Shown here: in pieces, positions 24,798 through 31,454 of the stretch | Layout: every line of letters starts with the position of its first letter | Numbering within the stretch: the first letter of the stretch is position 1 | Source: Rugosibacter sp. | Lineage (GTDB): Bacteria > Pseudomonadota > Gammaproteobacteria > Burkholderiales > Rhodocyclaceae | Direction of reading: 5' to 3' | Length of the DNA stretch: 38,965 nucleotides | Assembly (NCBI GenBank): GCA_030645365.1 | Contig: JAUSMB010000045.1 | Coordinates: 1 to 38,965, forward strand | Program-made: the position numbers and the translations under genes | The notes under the pieces: model-generated | What the model was told of the DNA's origin: nothing | Database searches by the model: none | What the model saw: the letters and a program-made list of their open reading frames with translations, nothing else

Positions 24798-24869
24798 TGA
24801 TGGCCGCCATGCCGCACACGCCGCCGTTGAAACCCGCCCTGAACGCCATGCCGTCGTCCGGAAAGCGGG

Positions 24870-24941
24870 CTTGCTTCGTGGCGTGGATTTGTTTTGTGGC
24901 GCAGACTTACTTCGTGGCGCGCACTTGCTTTGTGCCGTATT
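24870..24941 (+). repeat. 18-bp tandem repeat, four units
   Basis: Four consecutive 18-bp units begin at 24870, 24888, 24906 and 24924. They follow the pattern CTTGCTTCGTGGCGYGSA with a few differences each. The last unit runs directly into dispersed repeat copy 3. The array lies between the ankyrin gene and epsA, inside a short open frame (24797-25048) that I do not regard as a gene. Confidence 0.65.
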
Positions 24942-24958
24942 GTCAGCGCCGACTTTTT
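24934..24958 (+). repeat. Dispersed repeat, copy 3
   Basis: This 25-bp copy matches GCCGTATTG of copy 1, then TCAGCGCCGACTTTTT. It points toward epsA, whose start is 67 bp downstream. It overlaps the last unit of the 18-bp array. Confidence 0.7.
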
Positions 24959-25025
24959 ATCCGTAGAAGCCGCGCAAGTCGCTGCGCGCCGCCGTTTTGT
25001 ATCCTCTTTGCATCCTCTTTGCCAC

Positions 25026-25811
25026 ATGAGCGATTACGTCGTCCTTAACACACAGGATAAAGAGCATTTCGTCTTCACGATCGAAACATCGTTGAAGATT
25101 AATAAGCGCTTCCAGTTTTTTCTGTGGGCACAAGGGGCATTGCAGGGCTTCATCCCGCACGAGACCTTGTTGTGCGCCTATGGCGATATCGCGCAAATGC
25201 GTTTCAGACACGAGATTTTCGCGCAAGGTGTGTTCGATAGCGAAGTCGAGCGTGAAATCACCAGCCCGGTGAATGGGCTATTGCCGCGCCTGCTTGACCT
25301 TTGGCTGCACGACGGTGGCAAGCCCTGTTTGTTGAGTTCCGATACTGGCGCTATCGACATGCAAAGCGGGCGACAAAGACTGCGTAGCGATTTGCAACGC
25401 TGCGGTTTAGACCATGTAGCCGCCCACGGCAGCCTGCATAAGCAAGATAGTTATGGCAGCTTCTTTGTTTTTATCGGAGCAGACCCGCATACCGCGCGTG
25501 ACGCGTATCTGCTGGAACTGCTGATGCCCTATCTGCACATCGCACTGCAGCGCATGCTGTCCAACGAGAGCGGCGATGCAACGGCCTCAGTTTCCCCCGA
25601 GACGCTGCTCTCGGGGCGCGAGATACAAGTATTGCAGTGGGTGAAAAATGGCAAGACCAATCAGGAGATCGGGCAGATTCTCAACATCAGCCCGCTCACT
25701 GTGAAAAACCATGTGCAGAAAATCCTGCGCAAACTCAATGTCAGTAACCGTGCCCAGGCCGTTGGCAAGGGTGCCGCCTCGCGTCTGTTTTCTCCTGATG
25801 ATGCGGGTTGA
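25026..25811 (+). CDS. epsA: LuxR-type regulator EpsA (exopolysaccharide/PEP-CTERM associated)
   Basis: The 261-residue product matches the EpsA family (TIGR03020-like), with INKRFQFFLWAQGALQGFIPHETLLCAYGD near the N-terminus. A LuxR-type helix-turn-helix (about 197-255, LSGREIQVLQWVKNGKTNQEIGQILNISPLTVKNHVQKILRKLNV) ends the protein. In Methylobacillus, EpsA is linked to exopolysaccharide synthesis, and the family commonly occurs with exosortase/PEP-CTERM systems. ATG 25026 starts the conserved region; the open frame extends upstream to 24894 through the repeat area, which is not conserved. No ribosome site is evident. A PEP-CTERM protein gene lies 4.8 kb downstream. Its targets cannot be read from the window. 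Confidence 0.88.
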   Translation: MSDYVVLNTQDKEHFVFTIETSLKINKRFQFFLWAQGALQGFIPHETLLCAYGDIAQMRFRHEIFAQGVFDSEVEREITSPVNGLLPRLLDLWLHDGGKPCLLSSDTGAIDMQSGRQRLRSDLQRCGLDHVAAHGSLHKQDSYGSFFVFIGADPHTARDAYLLELLMPYLHIALQRMLSNESGDATASVSPETLLSGREIQVLQWVKNGKTNQEIGQILNISPLTVKNHVQKILRKLNVSNRAQAVGKGAASRLFSPDDAG

Positions 25812-26117
25812 TCCCGGGGTTGATCCAGAATTGATACGTGTCATCCGTAAAATTTATACATAGCGGTATCACGTATCCAGCAGGACGGCGGTTTAAACCG
25901 AAAAACCGGTGGCACTGGCCGGTAATAGTCTTATCGGCGCATTCAGGCCACGTCTGACGATGACTTACCTGTAAAACAAACCCATTATCGTGCCCAGCAG
26001 GAGCCAGCAACGTTACTAGCAACGTTAGGGTTCCGCGCAGTGGTATCAGCAGAGCAGTGTCAAGCAGAGCAGTAAAAATAAAGCAGAACAGTAAAAATAA
26101 ATTGTTGTTTATTCATT
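25812..26117. other. Intergenic region with palindrome and tandem repeats
   Basis: No gene is seen. A 12-bp palindrome CGGTTTAAACCG lies at 25889-25900. AGCAACGTTA occurs twice (26006-26015 and 26018-26027). A 19-bp tandem repeat, AGCAGARCAGTAAAAATAA, occupies 26063-26081 and 26082-26100, with a partial third unit at 26048-26062. TTATAC-like sequence near 25854 could be a -10 element, but no matching -35 is clear. Confidence 0.5.
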
Positions 26118-26165
26118 CTTGCCCGGCGGGCTACCACGCTTCCTTGGCCGGGCAAGGATATTTTT
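26118..26165 (+). promoter_or_regulatory. Strong hairpin in the leader of the secreted propeller gene
   Basis: CTTGCCCGGC at 26118-26127 pairs perfectly with GCCGGGCAAG at 26147-26156 across a 19-nt loop, followed by GATATTTTTAAAG. The short T-run is displaced by four bases. It could be the epsA terminator or a leader attenuator of the gene starting at 26233. Confidence 0.5.
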
Positions 26166-26232
26166 AAAGAAGCCGATAGGTTAAAGCAGCCGTCAGGTCG
26201 CGCCTACATCCATGAGAAAGAAGGAAATCAAC

Positions 26233-27687
26233 ATGAAAAAATACGCACAAAGATACGTACTTGCAACCGCCATCGCCGCGTCATTGTCCGTATCATTGTT
26301 TTCCACCGCCGCCCTGGCCGAGAATCCGGTTATTGCATTCAGCAAGCAGTGGACCTACAGCCACGCTGCCAACCCTGCTACTCCCGGCCAGATGTCCGAG
26401 ATTCCTGCTTTCGATCGCAAGACCAACACCCTGTGGGTGGCTGGCGTGGTTGGCGTCGACGTGCTTGATGCCGCTACCGGTGCGCTGATTGAACATATCG
26501 ACATCAGCAGCTATGGCTCTATCAACAGCGTGGCCATCCACAATGGCCTGGCCGCCTTCGCCATCGAATCGCCAACCCGCACAAATCCTGGCATGGTGGT
26601 GTTTTACGACACCAAAACGCGCACGCTTGCCGAGGGCATCAACCCCATTGAAGTGGGTGCTTTGCCCGACATGCTCACCTTCACGCACGACGGCAGCAAG
26701 CTGCTCATCGCCAACGAAGCCACGCCCATCACCTACGGCGCGCGCATCGGTATTACGGTTCCCTACGTGTTTGCCCAGCCAGCGGGTGATCCGGCGGGCA
26801 GCGTCAGCATCATCGACATGGCCACGCGCGATGTCGTCACTGTCGGCTTGAATGGCGTGCCCGTCAGCGGCGACAATGTGCGCATCAATACCGGCATGAA
26901 TTTCGAGCCTGAATACATCACCGTGAATGAGGACGGCACCCAGGCCTATGTCACCCTGCAAGAAGCCAATGCCATGGCGGTGCTGGATTTGGCGACCAAT
27001 CAATTCACCGGTGTGATCGGCCTCGGCGCCAAGGATTTCAGCTTGCCCGGCAACCAGATCGATCCGCTCGATAACAGCAGCGTCGCGTTCCTCTCTGTTG
27101 CCGCCAAGGGCCTCTACATGCCCGATGCGATTGCTGCATATCAATGGCGTGACGATACTTACCTGGTGATGGCCAACGAAGGCGATTTCCGCGAGGATGA
27201 TGCCGACCGTTCCGCCGCCAGCGTTTTTGGCGCTGTGGCCCCTCTAGCCAGGCTGCGCGTCTCCAATACGGATTCCTCGCCGGGCAACCTGTATGCCGCT
27301 GGCGCGCGTTCGTTCTCGATTCGCAACGCAAGCGGCGATCTGGTCTATGACAGTGGCGATATCCTCGACAAGAAAGCCGCCGCGCTGGGCATTTACGACG
27401 ATGGCCGCAGCCGCGACAAGGGTGTCGAGCCTGAAGGCGTGGCCCTGCTGGACATTGCCGGGCGCACCTATGCATTCATCAGCCTTGAGCGCACGACCAA
27501 AAGCGCCATCGCGATCTTCGACATCACCAATCCGAATGAAGCCAGCTTCATCGACATGATCGTTACCGAAGGTGATATCGCGCCCGAAGGCATGGCAGCG
27601 TACCACTACCGTGGCAATTTCTACCTGGCCATTGCCAACGAAAACACGAAGACCACCACCCTTTACAACCTGGAGCGCAAGCGCTAG
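26233..27687 (+). CDS. Secreted choice-of-anchor-I-like beta-propeller protein
   Basis: This 484-residue protein starts at ATG 26233, preceded by AAGGA. The in-frame ATG at 26212 lacks a site. A signal peptide (1-30) ends ALA before ENP. The mature protein is a single beta-propeller-like domain with WVAGVVGVDVLDAATG, PDMLTFTHDGSKLLIANEA, PEYITVNEDGTQAYVTLQEANAMAVLD, YLVMANEGDFRED, KGVEPEGVALLDIAGRTYAFISLER and PEGMAAYHYRGNFYLAIANE. These match the choice-of-anchor I family, whose members carry various C-terminal anchors. Here the protein stops after the domain without a PEP-CTERM or other anchor. Some relatives carry alkaline-phosphatase names in databases, as I recall, but activity cannot be inferred. 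Confidence 0.83.
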   Translation: MKKYAQRYVLATAIAASLSVSLFSTAALAENPVIAFSKQWTYSHAANPATPGQMSEIPAFDRKTNTLWVAGVVGVDVLDAATGALIEHIDISSYGSINSVAIHNGLAAFAIESPTRTNPGMVVFYDTKTRTLAEGINPIEVGALPDMLTFTHDGSKLLIANEATPITYGARIGITVPYVFAQPAGDPAGSVSIIDMATRDVVTVGLNGVPVSGDNVRINTGMNFEPEYITVNEDGTQAYVTLQEANAMAVLDLATNQFTGVIGLGAKDFSLPGNQIDPLDNSSVAFLSVAAKGLYMPDAIAAYQWRDDTYLVMANEGDFREDDADRSAASVFGAVAPLARLRVSNTDSSPGNLYAAGARSFSIRNASGDLVYDSGDILDKKAAALGIYDDGRSRDKGVEPEGVALLDIAGRTYAFISLERTTKSAIAIFDITNPNEASFIDMIVTEGDIAPEGMAAYHYRGNFYLAIANENTKTTTLYNLERKR

Positions 27688-27701
27688 AAATAAGCTGACA
27701 A

Positions 27702-27733
27702 GCCACTGTGGCGGCTGAACCCACCACAGTGGC
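27702..27733 (+). other. Hairpin after the propeller gene
   Basis: GCCACTGTGG at 27702-27711 pairs with CCACAGTGGC at 27724-27733. No T-run follows. A second inverted pair, GCATGCG 27741-27747 with CGCATGC 27761-27767, precedes the true terminator. These may stabilise the 3' end of the message. Confidence 0.45.
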
Positions 27734-27773
27734 ACTAACGGCATGCGTCCTCACTCTTTTCGCATGCACCTAG

Positions 27774-27803
27774 CGGCCCCGGATAATCCGGGGCCGTTTT
27801 TTT
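27774..27803 (+). terminator. Intrinsic terminator of the propeller gene
   Basis: CGGCCCCGGAT at 27774-27784 pairs with ATCCGGGGCCG at 27786-27796, followed by seven T. The inner pairs must open to form a loop. It lies between two convergent genes and acts on the plus strand. Confidence 0.9.
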
Positions 27804-27830
27804 ATGCGCCAGCCGGGTATGTGCTTTGTT

Positions 27831-29222
27831 TCACCCGTGCCGCGCATTTTTCTCCTGCCAGGCGGCGAATTCCGCAGGGCGAATGCGATAGCGGGCGAAG
27901 TTTCCCGCGTGCAGGCTGTTCAGCTCGGTATGCACCAGGGCGACAAAACGCGTTCGGTCCGGTTCGGGGACATGTTCGGCAGCCCATGCCGCGACCGAGG
28001 GCGGCGCTGCGGATTGATCTTGTCGAACGACGGTGCGGACAAGCTCGACCAAGGCAGTGCGGTAGCGCAGGCGGAAGGGGTCCGGCTCGCCCAGCTCTTC
28101 CCGCTGGGAGAGATAGCGTTTGACAGAGCGCTCGTAGCCCCAGACATAGATGTCGCGCAGCAGCTCGATTCGATTGAGTTCATACACCCCGAGCAGGCCC
28201 TCCACATAGGCTTCTGTCGGCACGTCGATGAACGACAGCGGGCAAAGGTTGTGCTTGATCAACGGAATGTTCGCCGCCAGGCGGGCCACGCGTTTGTTGA
28301 CGTCCTCGAAGGCTTGCAGATAAGACAAATGCACCAGGGCGAAAAAAGATTGCTCGAAGGGATCCTTGATGCCAGCGACGGTTTCGAGACAGCGCTGGAA
28401 ATACTCCTCCAGCAGTTGCGGGCTTGCCAGCGGCGTGTAGACCGAGCGGCCGATGCCCACCGGTATCTGGCGGATGCGACCGCTGGCGGCCGAGTTGGCG
28501 AGCAGGTTGTCGCTGAGCATGGCATGCAGGTTGAGTATCGAATAGCTGTCAAAACCTATTTCCGCCACCGATTCGACAAGAAACTCGATGGCTTGCTTGT
28601 GGTTCAGGATCATCTGGGTTTCAAACGTGTTCTTGCCCTCGGCAGCCTGGCCGAAGGCAATCAGGCGCTCGGTTTCCAGCAGCGAGTAGGTGTTGCCCTC
28701 CAGATGGCTGGATGCCCAGGACAAGTCGATCAGCAAGCGCCCAAGCACCTGCCGGGCCAGTGTACCGGCGGGCAGATCGTCTTGCTGCGCGCGGCCGATG
28801 CGATGCAGGTGATCCCGAGTGGCCTGGTCGAGATAGGGGCCAGCGTGCGGATAGGCGAGCAGAAATTCGCGCTGGTAGCCCACAGGTTCGCGGCTTTGGA
28901 TGGGGCGCGCCATGGCATGACGGATATCGCTGCCGGCTACCGAGAGGGGAATGAGCGATGCCGCTGCCACTGTGGCGTGCCCGGTCGCCAAGGAGCCGAT
29001 TCGGCCGATGGGGTGATAAACCCTGCCCTTGAGGGCGCCGTCGGCAACGATGCGGCCATTGTCGATGAGCAGCTTAAGCCGGCGTTGCAGCGACCGGCGG
29101 TGGATCACAACACCTGACGCGGCCAGCGCGGCTTCAAGTTCAGCCATGCCCACACCCTGGGGAAAAGCCGCGATTTGCCGCTCGATCGGAATCAGGTCTT
29201 GCTCGACAACTTTTTTTGGCAT
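27831..29222 (-). CDS. Fic family protein with degenerate catalytic motif
   Basis: This 463-residue protein has an N-terminal winged-helix-like region (about 12-70, FPQGVGMAELEAALAASGVVIHRRSLQRRL). A segment SSHLEGN (171-177) matches the inhibitory [S/T]xxxE[G/N] helix of Fic proteins. The Fic core follows, with FFALVHLSYLQAFEDVNKRVARLAANIPL (293-321). Canonical Fic enzymes have HPFxDGNGRxxR. Here the catalytic His is Gln303, and GNG is replaced by V-N-K, though Asp and Arg remain. I recall a sizeable Fic subfamily with this YLQxFEDVNKR pattern, so it may be a family trait rather than decay. AMPylation is doubtful. The start ATG at 29222 sits at the edge of a palindromic operator, suggesting autoregulation. 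Confidence 0.85.
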   Translation of the reverse strand: MPKKVVEQDLIPIERQIAAFPQGVGMAELEAALAASGVVIHRRSLQRRLKLLIDNGRIVADGALKGRVYHPIGRIGSLATGHATVAAASLIPLSVAGSDIRHAMARPIQSREPVGYQREFLLAYPHAGPYLDQATRDHLHRIGRAQQDDLPAGTLARQVLGRLLIDLSWASSHLEGNTYSLLETERLIAFGQAAEGKNTFETQMILNHKQAIEFLVESVAEIGFDSYSILNLHAMLSDNLLANSAASGRIRQIPVGIGRSVYTPLASPQLLEEYFQRCLETVAGIKDPFEQSFFALVHLSYLQAFEDVNKRVARLAANIPLIKHNLCPLSFIDVPTEAYVEGLLGVYELNRIELLRDIYVWGYERSVKRYLSQREELGEPDPFRLRYRTALVELVRTVVRQDQSAAPPSVAAWAAEHVPEPDRTRFVALVHTELNSLHAGNFARYRIRPAEFAAWQEKNARHG

Positions 29223-29227
29223 GGTGC

Positions 29228-29299
29228 TTTATATGTCGCAAATAGGAATATATGCGACATATTAGCTTTTATTTGACGTTTAATGTCGATATGCGACAT
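29228..29299 (-). promoter_or_regulatory. Palindromic operator and promoter of the Fic gene
   Basis: ATATGTCGCA at 29231-29240 and TGCGACATAT at 29253-29262 form a perfect 10-bp inverted repeat with a 12-bp spacer. A second, shorter pair, ATGTCG 29283-29288 and CGACAT 29294-29299, repeats the motif, and TATGCGACAT occurs at both 29251-29260 and 29290-29299. On the minus strand TATAAA (29233-29228) could be the -10 box, placing transcription at or next to the ATG at 29222. The Fic protein's own winged helix is the likely ligand. Confidence 0.6.
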
Positions 29300-29470
29300 G
29301 AAAATGGCTGTTGCCATTTTATTTGGCGCGCAATTGGTTTAAATGGCTTAAATGGCTTTATCGCGCCATATCATTTGGCGTAACGCTACCGGGCCGCCTG
29401 GCTTGCCGATACCCTGGCGCATCCGCTGCAACAAACGCTTGAGGATTTGGAAGGGCCCCAACGCTAACGC

Positions 29471-29794
29471 TTAAGCCAGCGCTTTCAAGCCATGTTTCTG
29501 GACAACGGCAAGTAGCTTGAGCGCCATGCCGCTTGGCCGTTTCGCACCGGTTTCCCATTGTTACACGGTCGATTCGCTGGTATTCAAATAACAGGCAAAG
29601 ACAGGCTGGCTGACATGATTGTGTTCGCGGATTTTCTTGATTTCCTGCGCATCAATTTTCATGGGAACGGTCAGGCAGGTTGCATCGAAACGACGCATGC
29701 TTGCCTTGTCAATGCCCCCAACCCTGAACAAAGCACTTGCCGAGAAATGGATAGCCTCAAAAGTGACACTTTTAAATTGCGGTCTTGTTGTCAT
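29471..29794 (-). pseudogene. Helix-turn-helix antitoxin gene interrupted by a stop codon
   Basis: The frame starts at ATG 29794 and reads MTTRPQFKSVTFEAIHFSAS, then a YiaG/HigA-type helix-turn-helix (DAQEIKKIREHNHVSQPVFACYLNTSESTV). It then hits TAA at 29563-29561 and continues in the same frame QWETGAKRPSGMALKLLAVV to a stop at 29473-29471. The continuation is the normal C-terminus of this antitoxin family (STVxxWExGxKRPSGxALKLL), so the TAA is an internal nonsense codon, probably from a serine or similar codon. The truncated product would lose the end of the recognition helix and the last helices. The partner toxin upstream is also damaged. Confidence 0.75.
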
Positions 29795-30026
29795 GGCCTA
29801 TCTCCATCAATCGTTTGTTCTGCAGCATCTGCTTGATCTGCCCTTCCACCAACTCGGCGTAGCCCTTGGCCAGAGTGGGAAACGCCTCCAATGCGGCATC
29901 GTCAATGTTATCTCGATCCTTCTTCGCAGCTTTGCCAAACCATGCGGACTTAAACGCCCACACTGGATGCGCCAGAACCGCATACCGCTCGCCTGTTTTC
30001 TGTTGATGATTAGGGTTGATCAGCAC
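29772..30026 (-). pseudogene. Remnant of a RelE/HigB-type toxin gene
   Basis: The 84-codon frame contains, near its C-terminus, AAKKDRDNIDDAALEAFPTLAKGYAELVEGQIKQML. This is the typical end of toxins that pair with YiaG-type antitoxins (FAKxxRDNIxxxELxAFxxLA). The N-terminal half of the toxin fold is missing and replaced by unrelated sequence (MLINPNHQQKTGERY). The frame overlaps the antitoxin start by 23 bp, which is the normal arrangement for such pairs. Dispersed repeat copy 4 begins 7 bp beyond the frame start, so the deletion end point may be near the repeat. Confidence 0.6.
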
Positions 30027-30033
30027 TGGCTAT

Positions 30034-30060
30034 AAAAAAGTCGGCGCTGATGATACGCCG
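30034..30060 (-). repeat. Dispersed repeat, copy 4 (inverted)
   Basis: Read on the minus strand this is GCGTATCATCAGCGCC followed by GACTTTTTT, matching the core of copies 1-3. Its direction is again toward the following gene, here the minus-strand toxin remnant. Confidence 0.65.
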
Positions 30061-30590
30061 TGCAGTTTTGAATTCGATCGAAGGGAGGGCAAAGCCGATG
30101 TGCAACGCTGTCTCTGGAAAGCCCCTTGGCGTGTGGCGATTCACGTTAATAATTCGATAGAAGCCTGCCAGCAGGCTACCTCGTACTCGCAGGGCATCGG
30201 CAGCTTACGCGGCAACTCTGCATGGGTTTTCGCTAGCGTATTCCAGCCTGTTTTGGCCGCTGCTCTTAACCAAGACCCGCCGCAGCAATAGTCCGAATGG
30301 TTTATTTTTTGCCGTCATTCCTTGGTTGCTGTGTAACAGGCAAACCTTAAAGTTGCCCAATCGTCAGGGCGGCGTGGATAGTTTTTAGAAACGCTGCCAG
30401 GGCGAGTGCCAAAAGAACTACGCAGGCACAAAAACGCGATAGCAAGCCGGTAATTTTCTCTAATTAAAGTGGCGTTGTCTCCTTCAAGGGGGGGCACTTA
30501 GGGCAACAACCTCAGGGCAACAACAACTTAGGTCAAATTGGAATTTATTTTTTTAACTTGTTCAACCGCATTCTTTCAAAGGAGCAACAC
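30061..30590. other. Intergenic region upstream of the PEP-CTERM gene
   Basis: No supported gene is seen. AGCCTGC at 30162-30168 and GCAGGCT at 30171-30177 form a tight palindrome. CTGTGTAACAG near 30330 is a short palindrome. I looked for a sigma54-type TGGCAC-N5-TTGC promoter, as expected for some PEP-CTERM genes, and found none. The 60 bases before the gene are AT-rich, and AAGGAGCAACAC supplies the ribosome site. Confidence 0.4.
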
Positions 30591-31418
30591 ATGAAACTTA
30601 AAATGAAATTGATGGCAGCAGCCGTCGCGCTGGCCGCTTCCGCCGGCGCCAACGCTGCGATGGACAACTTCGCTACCGGCAACGGCAGCCTGGCCTTCAT
30701 CGCGCTGGATAGCGTCGGTTCCCCCATCTCGATGATGATGGACCTCGACTTCAACGTTAACAGCTTCCTGTCGACTGCAGCGCTGACCTCGACCGCCGGT
30801 AACACGATCCAGTGGAACTTCAACACCAACACGCTGATGATCAACAATGTGGTCCAGGCGGGTGCGCAGACCAACTGGAGCGGCGCGATGAGCACCTTCG
30901 CCGGCACCGCACAAGCTGCCGACACCAAGTGGGCTGTTATCGGTGGCGATTCGACTACGACCGGCGGCTTGGGTGAAGTTCGTTACCTGACGACCTCCAA
31001 CACCGCGCTCGCCACGCTGCAAGGTCAGACCAAGGCCAACCTGCTTTCTATGAGTTTGGTCGATGCCCTGTACGTTGCCAATCCTCAGGTCGGCACCAAC
31101 GGCAGCACCGCGACCTCGGGTGCGGCATACGTTGGCAGTGCCAGTTTCGGCACTACCGGCAAGTGGGCAACCAAGTTCGTTGGTAACGCCTTTGCCAATG
31201 AAGGTCAGGCCGCCGATTTCTGGATGCTCGATAGCAACAACGGCACCTTGACCACCCGCGCCCTGGTGACGCCCTATGTCGGCGAATTCGCCTATGCCGC
31301 TGGCGTGCTGACCTATTCGGTGGCTGCCGTTCCCGAGCCTTCCGAATATGCCTTGATGCTTGCCGGCCTCGGCATGATCGGCTTCATGGCCCGCCGTCGC
31401 CTGAACAACCGCGCCTGA
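30591..31418 (+). CDS. PEP-CTERM sorting domain protein
   Basis: This 275-residue exported protein starts at ATG 30591 after a strong AAGGAG site. It has a signal peptide (1-22, LMAAAVALAASAGANA) and a low-complexity body rich in Ala, Thr, Asn and Gly. The C-terminal sorting signal reads VPEPSEYALMLAGLGMIGFMARRR, with the PEP motif, a hydrophobic segment and a basic tail. In exosortase systems the signal is cut at PEP and the protein is delivered to the cell surface or exopolymer. No exosortase gene lies in the window; EpsA, typical of such systems, is encoded 4.8 kb upstream. Codon use (ACC, AAC, GCC, CTG) is strongly biased, suggesting high expression. The function of the body is unknown. 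Confidence 0.92.
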   Translation: MKLKMKLMAAAVALAASAGANAAMDNFATGNGSLAFIALDSVGSPISMMMDLDFNVNSFLSTAALTSTAGNTIQWNFNTNTLMINNVVQAGAQTNWSGAMSTFAGTAQAADTKWAVIGGDSTTTGGLGEVRYLTTSNTALATLQGQTKANLLSMSLVDALYVANPQVGTNGSTATSGAAYVGSASFGTTGKWATKFVGNAFANEGQAADFWMLDSNNGTLTTRALVTPYVGEFAYAAGVLTYSVAAVPEPSEYALMLAGLGMIGFMARRRLNNRA

Positions 31419-31454
31419 TAGCTAACCTGATCCACTTAACTCAAGGAAACTCTC

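Noticed and set aside
24797-25048. Short frame encoding a repeated CFVA-type hexapeptide
   Set aside because: The peptide repeat is the direct result of the 18-bp DNA repeat; there is no ribosome site and it overlaps the epsA start.
25838-25860. Possible Pho half-site GTGTCAT followed after 10 bp by TATACA
   Set aside because: The second heptamer 11 bp upstream (AGAATTG) does not match at all, and the site is almost 400 bp from the next start codon.
27804-29117. Long plus-strand open frame (437 codons) opposite the Fic gene
   Set aside because: It is antisense to a clear Fic protein, has no ribosome site and its translation shows no recognisable domain; it is a by-product of GC-rich codon use.
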